Source of the DNA: Turritopsis dohrnii
Lineage: Eukaryota > Cnidaria > Hydrozoa > Anthoathecata > Oceaniidae
Reading direction: 5' to 3'
Length of the DNA stretch: 64,000 nucleotides
Assembly (NCBI GenBank): GCA_027922465.2
Contig: BQMF02000167.1
Span: forward strand, 62,001 to 126,000
The translations under genes and the position numbers were made by a program. The notes under the pieces were generated by a model. The model was not told the DNA's origin. It saw nothing but the letters and a program-made list of their open reading frames with translations, and made no database searches. The first letter of the stretch is position 1, and every line of letters starts with the position of its first letter. Shown in pieces: positions 33,637-45,388 of this stretch.

Positions 33637-34330
33637 ATTTGATCTATCAGATCTTCCAATTTTACAAGCCTTTTAAAAAATTGATCCATGTGATTTACCG
33701 GATATTGAAAGTGCATCAATCACTGAATACGGTAATAACGAATTAAAGACTTTGTACAACTTTTATGGAAACGATGCGAAAGACGAATACAATGGACGGA
33801 CAATTGTATGTAGGAAGCTTTTGTTTTGTCCGTTTGAAGCGTTACAGATGGAGTTTGACGGGTACAAGGCATATGTTAATTCACAAAGAAAAGATGTAAT
33901 CATTCAAAGCAAAGCTAAAGAAAGATCGCTGAATAGCAGATTATTATTAGTGCAAGCCAACAAGTATTCTACTAAGAAAGCCATCAAATCAATACAAGCA
34001 GAAATTGATCAAGTCCAACAGAAAGTGAAAAACCCGATCGTAGTGGAGGATCTTTTGCGTGATGAAACTGTTGCATCTGCATTTCCAAATATTCGCCGTC
34101 TGCTTGCCATCTACATTTTGATTCCGCACACAGAAGCTGTTGTCGAGCGTGGATTTTCAAAGATGGGCCAAATCATGACCAAAAAGCGTTGCACACTTGA
34201 CGATATCAGCCTGGACATGTTAATGAGAATTTCGTATCGAAAAGAACCCTTGAAAGATGCGGAGGTGAAAGAAATAATGGATATTTGGAAAATGACAAAG
34301 GAAAGAAGAATTTTTTCAGACGACATTTGA
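33637..34330 (+). pseudogene. hAT-C C-terminus with dimerisation domain
   Basis: Beyond FB7 the frame reads ESASITEYGNNELKTLYNFY, then a Lys-rich coiled region, NIRRLLAIYILIPHTEAVVE, RGFSKMGQIMTKKRCTLDDI and SLDMLMRISYRKEPLK. Last comes the hAT dimerisation block (P-H-T-E-A-V-V-E-R-G-F-S). The frame is open from 33752 to the stop at 34328. A stop near 33672 separates it from the FB7 junction. Confidence 0.8.
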
Positions 34331-34958
34331 TTTTATTTTTCGTATATATTGTATATTTTACGATTAGTATTTCACAGTTTTTAATGTTAGATCATCCATA
34401 TTGTTTTGTTTCAAAATCGTGTATCGAGTTTCGTACGATCATTTAGATTTGTTTTATAGCGTGCTGGGAAAGCCTCCGGAGGTACATAATTGTCACGAGT
34501 TTTAGGTATTATTGAAAGATAAAAATATTCTTAGTGATTATTTAGATGTTTTTATCAAACTAAATGATCTTTAACAATTCATAAAAGAATATCATACTCT
34601 TTTGTGCCAATTTTTATATTACGAATTAAGAACGTACTTTTATTAAGTTATCCTATCTCACTTTCCGAGTTAAAAATGGTATTACTTATTCGTTTTCACA
34701 GTTATTAAATTATTATTATTATATTTTCCAATCACGTACAATCAGATCGCACACATAAATTTCGAGCAACGTGTGATTGCACTGGTAAGGTACGATGATG
34801 CATGCGATTTTAATCGCACCCGTAGATAATTTTACGAGTGTGTTTTACCCCACGCATATTTTTAAAAAGAGAAGACTGACATACATCAATATATATCCAA
34901 ATTTAGTACTGCCTGAAACATAGCAGCCTGGAAAGTTTCGTATCTGTCCAATATCTTG
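34331..34958. other. No gene recognised
   Basis: AT-rich flank of hAT-C with no coding block or inverted-repeat element identified. Confidence 0.45.
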
Positions 34959-35456
34959 TACCTTATTACACGAAATTAAACCGCGTACTTAATTAAGCCA
35001 CATAGTATAGAAATAGTCTAAATTAAATGCGGTGTAATTTTTAGCGCGGCTTACAATATCGCGGCTTGATTAACACTCATTAGCACGACTGACAACGTTG
35101 AAATCTATCCATTTTGAGATACTTGAAAAGATTTTTAGTTTCTTTGATACAAAAGCTGGCAACAAGATAATCATTTCTGAATTTCGATCAGCTGGTATCA
35201 TCCAAGCCATCAAAAAAGCACGTGCAGGTGAACATTCTTTACTTGATCAATACAAGTAATTTTTCATGAATAAGAGAATGCTTTCATTACAAAAAATGAA
35301 TTTATCTGTTTTTGTTCATCAACTATTTTTTTCTTTAGGTGCGTCTTAATTAATACACATTTTTTCACAACTTAAGTACATTGCGGCTTAATTAATGCGC
35401 AACTTAAATTTGACCGTCTTAATTAGGTACGCGGTTTAATTTCGTGTAGTAAGGTA
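34959..35456. mobile_element. TA-site element with pogo-like C-terminal fragment
   Basis: Inverted ends CCTTATTACACGAAATTAAA and the complement of CCTTACTACACGAAATTAAA are flanked by TA. Inside are TTAATTAAG motifs and a 48-codon frame (35113-35259, +). The element is 494 bp and non-autonomous, of Tc1/mariner-pogo type by its TA duplication. Confidence 0.75.
35113..35259 (+). pseudogene. Transposase C-terminal remnant in the TA element
   Basis: The frame FEILEKIFSFFDTKAGNKII, ISEFRSAGIIQAIKKARAGE ends HSLLDQYK-stop. The EFRSAGI/A-I-x-K-A pattern resembles the C-terminal tail of pogo-type transposases, downstream of the DDE domain. It lacks any catalytic residue; assignment rests on short similarity and on the TA ends. 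Confidence 0.4.
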
Positions 35457-35459
35457 TGT

Positions 35460-35821
35460 CTTTTTTTGAATTTTTGGGTACAATTGTTCAAACATTTTCT
35501 GTATAATCTTCCAGAGTATTGCCAGACCCGTAGAATAATATAAATTTGTATAATCATGAAAAAAATGGATGGAGCATGTAGCAATTACCCATTACTGATC
35601 ACTGACTTATAATTGATCAAAGACTTAAATGACATCAGCAGTTTTCGACATTTTCATCGCTAATGTCACAGATAATTGTCCCTACTGGTTGCACTCTCAT
35701 GATATGCAATATAATGGTTATACACTGAAGTCATGCCTATGTATAACTTTGGGTGGATTCAATGTGATTTGGCCAATCATGATTAAAAAGTAAACAATGT
35801 AAAGTAGAAAAAATTACTTAC
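35460..35821. other. Presumed intron of the CAAX protease gene
   Basis: AT-rich sequence after the exon donor at 35821; no further exon was recognised to the left on the minus strand. Confidence 0.5.
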
Positions 35822-36019
35822 TTTTTTCTTATAAAACCCAAAAAAATAGGCATTGCTATGAGAAGATCTTTTTGATCCTTCAACAACAAGAACTTTTGAT
35901 AAAGGAAACTGAACGTTCTTTGCCAAATTTTCGATGGATGTTTTCAACTCCCCATCAGGAAGTGCCATAAATACATCAAATAATGGTGCAATGTAATCAT
36001 GATAAATTGCAATGAAGAA
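35822..36019 (-). CDS. ZMPSTE24: CAAX prenyl protease 1 (Ste24/ZMPSTE24) exon
   Basis: Minus-strand exon of 198 bp (66 codons, phase 0) between TTCCTTTTAG (acceptor, ends 36020) and GTAAGTAA (donor from 35821). It encodes [60 protein letters not shown] and [16 protein letters not shown] and [18 protein letters not shown] are signature stretches of Ste24/ZMPSTE24, the zinc metalloprotease of the ER and inner nuclear membrane that trims prenylated CAAX proteins such as prelamin A and yeast a-factor. This exon covers the end of one membrane segment and the start of the catalytic region. The HExxH exon should follow further left and was not found in the window. The frame is intact, unlike the TEs around it, so it is a living host gene. 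Confidence 0.93.
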
Positions 36020-36732
36020 CTAAAAGGAAGTGAAAAACTGCCTTTTGTATCTGTTGGTTTACTAGCAAGATTAGGTTTGATAACATTTCATTGTAACCTT
36101 TTTACAATTTTCTTTGCAGCGTGATCTATTCAAACATTTCCATAATTATTAGCTATAAATTGGTTCTATCAAATAGTATCAAAATGATGCTTGCAGTAAT
36201 AATACAATATGATAGAGACAATAAATAGCAACAAAATGCATTTGCTTCAAATAAAAGAAATGCTATGTACAAAATGTAGTCAAATATGTACTCAAAATTG
36301 CAACTCTTTAAACTCTGATTGCCTGTTGCCAAAAATAAAGGAGAATATTCTCTATTTGGAGAAAAATCCTAATTTAAAACCAGTTGACTCATTCATGCTA
36401 ACATTATAATAAATATCTTTATTTGAAATTTCAAATGACAAGAGAGAAACTTGTGAAAAGATAATCCAAAACATTCTATGTCAATTTCTCATATTTTTAT
36501 AAAAGAATTTGCAGCTTATGACATGAATCAATTAAAATAAGGCAATAAGACAATGGAATGTGGAATATCATTATAGAATATTTTTAAATGAAAGTATCTG
36601 ACTTAAAGGAAAGTTATGTTTTGTGTAGATTTAGAAGAAATCTCAATGAATTTGGCAGGATTAACAGCATATAATTCATGGAAATGGAATAAACACTTAG
36701 TTCGTCATTGAAAACAATCATTATTTACTTAC
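36020..36732 (-). other. ZMPSTE24 intron
   Basis: Intron of 713 bp with GTAAGTAA donor at the 36733 side and TTTTAG acceptor at 36020-36021. No inserted element or conserved block was recognised. Confidence 0.8.
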
Positions 36733-36885
36733 TAAAGAAACAACAAATATGAATGCCCAAGCATATAGAAAAAAGTATTCACCACCCCACTTGATGATAA
36801 ATAGTAAAACACATGTGATAGGCAGCATGATCAACATTGACACGACTTGCTTTTTGATTAAATCTTTGAAATAGAATGCAATGGT
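36733..36885 (-). CDS. ZMPSTE24: CAAX prenyl protease 1 (Ste24/ZMPSTE24) exon
   Basis: Exon of 153 bp (51 codons, phase 0) between TTTCTTATAG (acceptor) and GTAAGTAA (donor). It encodes TIAFYFKDLIKKQVVSMLIM, LPITCVLLFIIKWGGEYFFL and YAWAFIFVVSL. FFxKDxIKK, LP and I-K-x-GG-x-YFF-x-YAW are conserved in Ste24 proteins and include a transmembrane helix. It joins in frame to the next exon ([10 protein letters not shown]) and from the preceding one (HGFNKQ). Confidence 0.93.
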
Positions 36886-38642
36886 CTATAAGAAATTATA
36901 AGTGTATATATTATTATAAAGATACAGGTGGATAAATCAGTAATTGCTATAAATTTATAAAGTTATGTTAAAATGAGCATATGTCTGCATATCTTCATAA
37001 AATGTTTTTAAAGATACCGATAATTCACAGATACATTATGAAATCCCTTAAAAGAAAACAAAAACTATGAATGATGTCTTTACTGCTGATGTTTTTTTAA
37101 ATTTTTCAAATTCAAAAAGAGGCTATCAAAGATGATTTGGGACTGCAATTTAATACGGGAAAAATGCTATAATCAAAGACATAATTAACACAAAATGAAA
37201 TGCAAATAATAATTGGAAAAACAGTTTTTTCTTTGGAAATGTGGAAAATATGAAAAAATCAGAGGAGAGGAGCATAATACAATAAACAATAGCAATGAAC
37301 AATAGCATGAAGATGAAATAGCACAAAGTCAAATTCCAAACACGATGAAACCTTGTAAATACAAAACATCCAAAGGGCACTTTTTGATAAAGTAACTATT
37401 ATTCAGGTAGTAAGGAATGGAAAAAAACAATCAGGAATCAAAATTAAAAATCAATTTTTAGGGTCACGACAAGATTTCATACTTTGAAATTGTATATTAG
37501 TCAAAAAGTTTTGAAGAAGGCAAAGCTATTCTTTATGTACAATTTTACCCTTTCCCTAAATGTTTTAATAAACTGAACAAACAATAAAGTATTCAAGAAA
37601 AGATTATCTAAAACTCCTGAAACTCATAAACCTTCACACCATTAAAAAAAACTCACTAGTAATACATCGTTTATGTTCTTTCACATTTCACCAAATTACA
37701 AGTCAAAGAAAATGACCAGAACTTTGTAAAAGATGGCTTTACAACATAAAAATGAGTGAAACCCTGCCAAAAGACTAAGGGTTTTATGTCTTTACCCAAC
37801 ACTGTTCAAATTGAGGCGCATTGTTCTCTGTACAAGAAGTTTTACCCATAGCAAACATCTGCATTTCAGTTGGAACAGCAAAACTGAATAAGGAGGAACT
37901 AGTTCTATTATTATATTATTATACAAATTTCTGGAAGTAGGCACATGGTGCCTTTAACACCAGGTTCAATCTTTGACGACTTGCCGAAATCGAGTTTGTC
38001 GGGAGGCTGTTGTTTCGACGAGATTCAGATTGAACATGATACCAGCACTTTTCCATAATTTGTTGAGTCGACTTTTGAACGTATTAAGTGATGGTGCTTG
38101 CACAACGTCCGGTGGCAGGTTATTCCATTGTTCCGCAACTCGATTTTGAAATGAATATTTTTTAACGTCTTTAAAGGGATCCCAAGGTCTAACAGATTAT
38201 TCAAATAATACTGTTTATCTTAAAAAATGAAGTAGCAACTCTTGTTTCAGTTTTTTCAAACGTTTTTTAGATCGTGAGATAATTACGTTATAAATATTTT
38301 TTCTGCATGCTTTAAAACTTTTTAAAAACCTTCTTCTTCATAGTATTTTTAATCTCTAGCATCCAGACTTTTTCCATTGTTTAAAATTTTGTGACGTATG
38401 ATTTGAGTAGCATTGAAATATGTCTTTTATCAATGTAAATACAACACTTGCTTTCACTAAGAAATTTTCACAATAAAAGTGAGCGATTTATAACTCGTTT
38501 TTTGTACGTAAAATTCCAGAGTTTTACAATGTACAAAAAGTGAAAGATAATAAAAAAAAGGTGATGCAACCTGTTATTAAAAAAGTGAATAAATATTCCA
38601 TGTAATAGATTGAATATAGTCGTGAAGAAATCATAGTCGAAA

Positions 38643-38945
38643 ATGCGCCTCACTGTGTTTCTCATAACTAATAATCAATCAAGTAATAATAGTAAAATAT
38701 CTTTTCATGTTCTTCTTTGGCTTCAAAAAATACGTCGTAACCTGCCGAATGAAATAAATATATTCCTTTCAAACCATTTCGAAGAAATTTGTTTCGATAA
38801 AAGTCATAACATGCGGTTGAAATAATCTCCATCAACAAAGCAACAAATAAAAATCAATAACTTTATTAACATGTCAATGTCATATCAGAGCATGGTGAAT
38901 CCAAGAATGTCAGTAGATGGATCGTACAAAGCACAACAATACGAA
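38643..38945 (+). pseudogene. THAP-like exon of M4 (zinc ligands replaced)
   Basis: The ATG at about 38643 gives MRLTVFLITNNQSSNNSKIS, FHVLLWLQKIRRNLPNEINI, FLSNHFEEICFDKSHNMRLK, then a stop at 38823. After it, degraded sequence continues to a donor GAA|GTAAGTG at 38945. The layout copies THAP: M-x2-x-x4-x-N, a Trp followed by LQKIRRNLP (compare WIQNIKRENLP of M3), and HFEEICFDKS (compare HFEENCFERD). The positions of the first two zinc Cys are Thr and the third is Leu. The M5 copy is open over the same region. Confidence 0.55.
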
Positions 38946-39714
38946 GTAAGTGTTTATACCCACTGTGTGGTAATCTCCCTCCTCCATGTTTAAATCTTCA
39001 TTTTGTAATTTCACTATTTTTACTCTATCTTTCTTTCTATTAGGTTTTGAAACATTGATGTGGACTAAACGAAACAAGTGTAGTTGAAGCAGAGAACTAC
39101 GCCGTAGAAACTGTAACGGAATATCATCCATGATACAGTACAGAACATTCTTATTCAAGCATGTTGCCTGGAAACCATCATGTTTAGTTATAAATAAAGT
39201 CTAAAGCTGAATCTCGACTACCTTAAGAGCAGAAACATTCGCGTTTTTCGCATTTTTGGCTCTTTTTCGTGAAAGCTTATGCATTTGGAAAATTCAAAAC
39301 AGCAAAATGCGAAAGTTTTTTCGTGAAGATGGAGAAACTAATGACGAAACTGATTCTGAGTGGGAAGTTGAAAAAAATTAGTTACAGTTTATTACTTTTA
39401 GAAAAGAAAAATTATAAAAATTTGGTTTCTTTTTTGCTCATTCGCGTTTTCCCCGCGAAATTTGTTCCAAAATCTGCAAAACACGAAAGTTTCTGCCCGC
39501 AAAAAGTAGCCGGAAAATGCTGCGGCGGGCGATTGTTTCTGCCCCTTCGAATGATGTTGCGGCGGAGATTGAACGAAAAGTACAAACCATGTCTACAAAG
39601 ACATTTTTGTCTAGTGGAGATTCGCCTTAAAAGAAAGAATTAAATGACAGTGGGATGGAGAGTTTATCAAAGAATATGCACAAAATACTTTGATGATTAC
39701 AACAGGTGACATAT

Positions 39715-41223
39715 GTGACTGTCCAGGGGATTTTGATAACAAACCATAAAACGTTTTTTAAAGAAACGTTTAAACGTTGCAAAAACAATAGAAAAAAACG
39801 TTTAAAAACGTTTTTATAAAAACGTTTAAACGTTTTTGCCAGAAGTCAAAAACGTTTCAAGAATTCGAAAGAGAAAACGTTTAAACGTTTAAATAAAACG
39901 TTTTATGCAGAACATTAAAAACGTTTAAACGTTTTATCATTAAAAACGTTTTTATTGTTAAAAACGATGCTTCATGATAAGGAGCTAAAGAGCTCTTGCT
40001 TCGGCTGCTATTAGGGAACTTACAAAAGTACGATGGCAACGTGGGCGACGACGTAAAAGATATTCATCTTCAATGAATCACAAAAGAGCAGAAACTATAC
40101 ACACACTTATTGTATTGAGCAAGGAAGACGGGACTATAGGCCGGTTTTCACATCGTTCGCTGTCGTCGCACGTATAAGCGAACTAATTTTTGATTTAGAA
40201 TTGAGTTGAGTTGAATAAAGTGGAAACTGGCCTTTAGTTGAAATTTTCGGGAGGTTTAACTTCAGCAAGTCGTACGGCCGCTGCCGTTGATTGGGTGAAT
40301 CAAAATCATGTGACAGTCAATCGCCCCAGAACCTGAAAACATTATCAAAATGAAGTCCATAAAGATAACTAAAAACGTTACCAAGTAATTTGATTAACAG
40401 TGCATCTTAATTTTGTGAAAGTGAAATGTCTCTTTAAACAGAGAAATTAAGGTTTATCCAGATCTGTTTCTATAAAAATTAGCCGTTTTCAACTACTTTC
40501 ACCGAGTGAAAATACATCTTTACAAAAATAAACATAAAACTTTTCCCCTAGGATTTACAAAAATAGCAATTCTATCAAATTCGTTCTATTATGGAATCAA
40601 TAGAATTAAAGCAGACGGTTTCTATTTGTGGAAACTTTAAAAACAGCTGTTGTTTCTTTAATCTTTAAATGAATGAGAACCAGGTAATCAATGTATTCTA
40701 ATATGCTTACATGTGTTACCTGCAAATGCATATTAAATATGCACACTTGAAGAATATTGACGTCATTAAAATAAATCAAAACAAAAGAACACACCCTGTT
40801 CATTCATGAAGTAAAAGATGAAAAGTTTTTTAATTATAACTGGTTTTAATAACGAACTTTCCAAAAATGGCGCATAAGAATGTGATTATAAACAAACCGC
40901 TGGACACTTCTTCAAACGAAACTTGTTTACGTTTGCAGGAGAAATGCAACGATACCAAAATCCGCTGGACGGTTAAAGTTGAAAATGTTTTTTGTGAAAA
41001 ACGGATTAATGTAAAAACGTTTTTTATAAAAACATTTTTAAAAAAACGTTTTTAAAAAACGTTTAAACGTTTATGAAAACGTTTTTAAAAACGTTTATAA
41101 CGTTGCACACATAACAAGAAAACGTTTTTTCGTTAATGAAAAAACGTTTTTCAACAAAATGAAAAACGTTTAAACGTTTTTAAACGTTTTATGGTTTGTT
41201 ATCAAAATCCCCTGGACAGTCAC
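39715..41223. mobile_element. FB8 foldback element, AAACGTTT subfamily
   Basis: Ends GTGACTGTCCAGGGGATTTT with complement, flanked by ATAT (39711-39714, 41224-41227). The arms (39745-39965, 40985-41195) are AAACGTTT arrays; the core matches FB1, with extra sequence at 40010-40110 and 40310-40420 that FB1 lacks. It contains the same internal MITE (40135-40238). The related element M5 shows the uninterrupted site ggtgacatatcaataaaa, proving insertion with a 4-bp duplication. Confidence 0.92.
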
Positions 41224-44207
41224 ATATCAATGAATTATTTCACATTTCGATTTATTTCAAAGAAGAAAAGTAATGTTTTGTGACAAAGAAAAATAAATTT
41301 TTATGTTCAGAAAAAGTTTTGTAATTTATTTCATCAATCTTTGTACAGCATAGACATTACCGATTTCCAGACTTGCAATGGGAAACGGCAATAATGAGAA
41401 CTTTGACACCAGAGATTCACGTCGCTACAAACGCGATATTTTGTTGGATATTTAAATCGTTTAATTGGTAGATAAAATCATCTTCTACATTCCCAGCATC
41501 TTCTCTTTCATCATTTGATTGCTCGTTTTTATTTTGTTGTTTTACTGGCTCGTATTGGTATGATGTCACAGACATTTCCTACTTATTATGCGAGCCGTTA
41601 CTCAAATGATACGTCACAACTACAAATTCGGCTAAGGGGACTGGCGCATAGAGTTGAAAATAAAGTTCAAGTTAAAAATAATGGCGGACGAAGAGCACGT
41701 AAAAAAACGTGTTTTGAATCGAGTAATACTGGACTTCTGAGAAATTACAAGAGTAAAAATTTTAATTAACGTTATTTTTGGCCATCATTCTTTAAAATAG
41801 TATTAATTTGTTACGACCTTGGGATCCCTTTAAGACACTTTTGCCAGGTAATCGTGAATTCGTGACGACGTAGATTGTGTTTTTGACTATCCTGAGATCG
41901 AAAGCGAAGAAAATTTCCAATAGCTTCTTTGTCATAAAGGTCATGGGTGATCTTATACATCTCAATCATGTCGCCCCTATATCAACGGTACTGCTGAGAT
42001 GGAAGGTTCATGATCTCCAATCTTTCCTTGTAGCTAAGGTTTTTCATTCCAGGTATCAATTTTGTTGCACGGCGTTGTACATCTTCGAGAAGGGAGATCT
42101 GTCGTTGCAGGTGAGGGTTCCACACGGAAGCACCATATTCGAGGTGAGGGCGTACAATACTTGTGAACAGTAGCTTGAAACAATCCTTATCTAGGTAGAC
42201 AAACGTTCGCCGTAACATACCAACAAGAGCATTAGCTTTTTTCACCTTTTCGTTAACGTGTTTTTCAAATGAAAGATGCTCATCGAAATTTACGCCTAGG
42301 TCATTCACATCTGATTTTTGCATGAGGACAGTGCCATCCATTACATACTGTGTTGCGTCAGGATACTTCAACTTTGACTTTATTTTCATGTGCTCGCATT
42401 TTTCCGGATGGAATTTCAGTAAGAAGGTATCTGTTCAACGCAATAATTTGTTTAGATCGCTTTGTAGGTTAGCAGCATCAGTCGTGGTTTCAATTTCTCT
42501 GAATATTTTCAAGTCATCGGCATACAGAAAAAGTTCTGACTCATCAACAATTTCAGCTATAGTGTTTATGAAGATAACAAAAAGCAATGGACCTAGGACC
42601 GATCCTTGGGGCACTCCTGACGTTACGGGAAATACATCGGATTTGTTCTGATTTACACAAACTTGTTGATATCGATCGGACAGAAAATCTCTGATCCAAG
42701 AGAGAACTGCACTTTGTAGTCCGTAGTGATGCAAGACTTCAATTAGCAGACAATGGGGAACAGTATCAAACGCTTTTTTAAAATCACAATATGATATCAA
42801 TCACACCTCCATTTTCAAGAATTTCTGTCCATTTATCTATAATTTGGAGCAGTTGCAGAGTAGTTGATCTTCCACCAAGAAAACCGAATTGGCGATTTGA
42901 CAAAAGTTTATTGGCTTTGAGATACGATAGCAAAGAATTACGCATTATCGATTCGAAAATTTTTGATGCAATGCTAGTCAGGCTAATTGGTCTGTAATTT
43001 CCAGCAGAATTTTTGTCACCTTTTTTCTTATAGATGGCTGTGATGTTAGCTCTCTTCCAAGCAGATGGGACTTTCTCCATGGTGTAAGATTGTTCGAATA
43101 TGATGTGAAGCGGTTCAGCAATCATGGTCGCTAGTTCTTTCAATACACGTTTTCAAAACCATTCCTTGCGTCATCTCCAGTTGAAAGTCACTTTCAATTA
43201 TTGGTTTCTTCAGGCCGTCAAGTGCAACAGGTACCGTTGGTTCATCTATATAGACGCTGGAAAAGAATGCACACAGAACATTTGCTTTCTCTTGGTCAGT
43301 TTCTGCCATTTTTTCAGAATTTTCATTCATAAGTAGGTCTGGAATTGACGATTTAATCTTAGTTTTTGCATTCACATATGCCCAAAAGGCTTTACTGCTT
43401 GTCCTTGTAGATCTAGCAATTTCTTTCACACAGACCCTAACACAGACAACAAATATGTGGTCGTATTTTTTCATACCGGGAATTGCTCAAAAAAACTGGT
43501 TAATCTGGTCGTTTTCTTCAGTGCTACTACATGGGCTACGGTACACAACAGCAAGCAGCATGATTTCGTTGTTTTGAAGACGAATTTCTGTCAGTAGCAA
43601 TTCTTTCAGTCTTTGCTGTTTTGTTAGAATGCATGATTTCTCTATTTTCTTGTATGATATCGATTTCCTGACGTAAAGTGCAATCCCTCTTGTCATATCT
43701 TGATTATTCAGATGTTCAAATTCCACAGAGTATTCAAAGTGTAGTTAACTTCCGTCAGCTGGCGTTTATAGTACTTCGGTTTTAGTTCTGTTATTGCAAC
43801 AATATCTGGTGGTGTATCGGATTCTATTTCCATCTTTAATTCTTACAATTTATCTTGTGTTAGTGTATCAGCGTTAGTGTACCAAATGTGCATAAATACA
43901 TTGTTTAGTGTAGACTTTATTTTCTTTGCTGCATTATTTTTTTCGTTATTTTCTTCTGTTTGACTTATTGCGCGGCTACTACCGGCGCTTTCTTCAGTAA
44001 CTTTATCAATCTTAAGCTGTTTTTTGGATTGCCTCTGACTTTCCAAACGTGAGAAGAATCGGATGGCTCATCGTTGTTTTTTAATTTAGCTTTATCAGAC
44101 CATCTATCCGTATCATGTCTCTTTCTGCTATTGTATAATCTTCAGTAACGCTTATATTCCTGTATGCTTCATTACCCTTTAAAGCTCGTCAGATTATCCA
44201 ATACTTT

Positions 44208-44848
44208 TTATTTGTCCTCAGAACTCTGCATAACGACTTTGATCAGCCTCACTTTTCCATTTACTTTTTGTCCAAGGCGTGCAATTGACTTGAATTGAAC
44301 AGCAACACGGACTGTATCAATAAACTCATTGAAAAATGCGCAGTCAAGTTCTCTTGTCTTTTTTTCGTCAAGGTCAAAGTTTTGTTGTACCCTATGGATA
44401 ATTAAATTATTTGCGCGCAGCTTTTTCTGTCGTTCCTCTTCTAGCTCTTCGTTTTCTGCTTCTGTCATTAGTGCCTGAATAGTTGTATTGGTAGCTGCTG
44501 GAATATTTGTGGGATATGCAGTGGCACATCCAACAACATCAGCATAAGTAGACTTTTTTCCACGGCCATGTCGAATTTTTCTTCCAGATTGCGAATGTTT
44601 TCCTGAACTTTACGTAGCAAAGTTGATTCGAACTCTTCGAACTTTCTTTCAAGAGTATGCAATATGCCGTTACTTTCAGCAGAACTACCTTCTCGGATCA
44701 TCCTCTTTCTCAGGGCTTCAATTTCACTCACCATGTTAGCTTCTTTCTTTTCATGTTCCGTGATCTGCTGTTCGCTTTTCTTGATTTCATTCTTCAGCTT
44801 TGCTATTGCTTCTTTATGTGTTTTAAGGACGCTGACTTCCTCTTTCAT
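44208..44848 (-). pseudogene. LINE ORF1: coiled coil and RNA-binding domain
   Basis: The upstream part (44848-44468) is a heptad-rich coiled coil (IKKSEQQITEHEKKEANMVS, FEEFESTLLRKVQENIRNLE). After a frame change near 44470 the second part (44468-44208) reads LEEERQKKLRANNLIIHRVQ, SIARLGQKVNGKVRLIKVVM. RxNNLIIHRV ... I-x-RLG ... R-x-IKV is the RRM-like pattern of LINE ORF1 nucleic-acid chaperones, so coiled coil plus RRM is complete in outline. The frame change and ragged end make it a pseudogene. Confidence 0.75.
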
Positions 44849-45388
44849 GATGTTACAGTATTCATTCTGTTTATCCCATAAAGCTTTGTTGATTGTTTTG
44901 GTCTAAATCTAAATCCCCAGCTAGTAAAGGCTAATGGTATGTCTCAGCAGCAGAAAATTAAGCATTTATAAGTATCAAATTGAAAACATCGTATCTATTA
45001 TCCTCCCAATTCAAATTTGTAGAATTCCAGAAACATCTTCTCTTGTGCCTCTTAAACAAAACTAAACAATTAAATGACACACCAGAAAAACTATCCTCAC
45101 CCCAAGAGCCATTTACATTTATTACATGTATATTGCCATTACATTATGCTACATGGAAAACAAGAAACATTTGATGGTGGGCTTATATACATATAAATTA
45201 TTAGAGATATCGTTGAAATAACAATAACTTGTATACTTACTTCAGTTAAAAGAAGCAACTGAAAGATTATTTCATACAAAAGAAAATCACAAACAAGATA
45301 AATTTCCAACTTCTCAAGGTCATGATAAATAAAAATAATGTAAGTCAGGGGAATAACAGTACATGGGGATAATAGTCAAAAATAATAC

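Larger units (their letters stand above)
29340..34330 (+). mobile_element. hAT-C: KIAA1586-like hAT transposon containing FB7
   Basis: Coding segments at 29350-29450, 29536-30660, 31220-31753 and 33637-34330 form one hAT transposase with a TTF-type zinc finger, interrupted by FB7. An intron with GTATGAG donor (about 30656) and CTACAG acceptor (about 31219) is visible. Outer ends were not found. It is a different hAT lineage from hAT-A/B. Confidence 0.75.
38175..41829. mobile_element. M4: TTAA-site THAP-like element containing FB8
   Basis: Inverted ends AGGGATCCCAAGGTC flanked by TTAA (38171-38174, 41830-41833). It is the same family as M5 (50291-52465) in opposite orientation and about 85-90% alike by eye. 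The THAP-like exon is near the left end (38643-38945, +). The opposite end has a minus-strand acidic block (41510-41400: DEREDAGNVEDDFIYQLNDL). FB8 is inserted at ATAT; M5 lacks FB8 and gives the empty site. Confidence 0.85.
37985..43960 (-). pseudogene. LINE ORF2: APE endonuclease and reverse transcriptase, interrupted
   Basis: Endonuclease motifs on the minus strand: MHIWYTNADTLTQDKL (43890-43840), PDIVAITELKPK (about 43810) and LLAVVYRSPCSS (43530). RT motifs: NITAIYKKKGDKNSAGNYRP followed by ISLTS, NKLLSNRQFGFLGGRSTTLQ, YCDFKKAFDTVPHCLL (palm Asp), VTSGVPQGSVLGPLLFVIFI and the active site ELFLYADDLKIF (YADD at 42513-42524). Thumb region: NDLGVNFDEHLSFEKHV, HLEYGASVWNPHLQRQISLL, YRGDMIEMYKI-like. 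After M4 it ends VAEQWNNLPPDVVQAPSLNT / FKSRLNKLW. Frameshifts and stops are present (for example near 43487, 42790 and 42435), besides the M4 insertion. It would copy its RNA by target-primed reverse transcription; this copy cannot. Confidence 0.88.
37905..44905 (-). mobile_element. Non-LTR retrotransposon (CR1/L2/Jockey group) with ORF1 and ORF2, split by M4
   Basis: Minus-strand order: ORF1 (44848 to 44208), endonuclease (about 43960 to 43487), reverse transcriptase (about 43470 to 41830), then after M4 the C-terminus (38170 to about 37975). The 3' end is a short TAATAA-rich tail near 37905-37925. The copy was almost full length before M4 inserted at TTAA (38171-38174 / 41830-41833). It shares the host gene's orientation. 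The exact 5' end and target duplication were not resolved. Confidence 0.85.
36886..45388 (-). other. 8.5-kb ZMPSTE24 intron filled by a LINE and nested TEs
   Basis: The two flanking exons join in phase 0, so all of this is one intron. It contains the LINE 37905-44905, within it M4 (38175-41829), and within that FB8 (39715-41223). The stretches 36886-37904 and 44906-45388 are AT-rich with no recognised element. A 76-codon minus-strand frame at 37150-37380 is hydrophobic but shows no family resemblance. Confidence 0.85.

Noticed and set aside
37150..37380. 76-codon hydrophobic minus-strand frame inside the ZMPSTE24 intron as an extra exon
   Set aside because: The flanking exons already join in phase 0 and the sequence matches no part of the Ste24 family.
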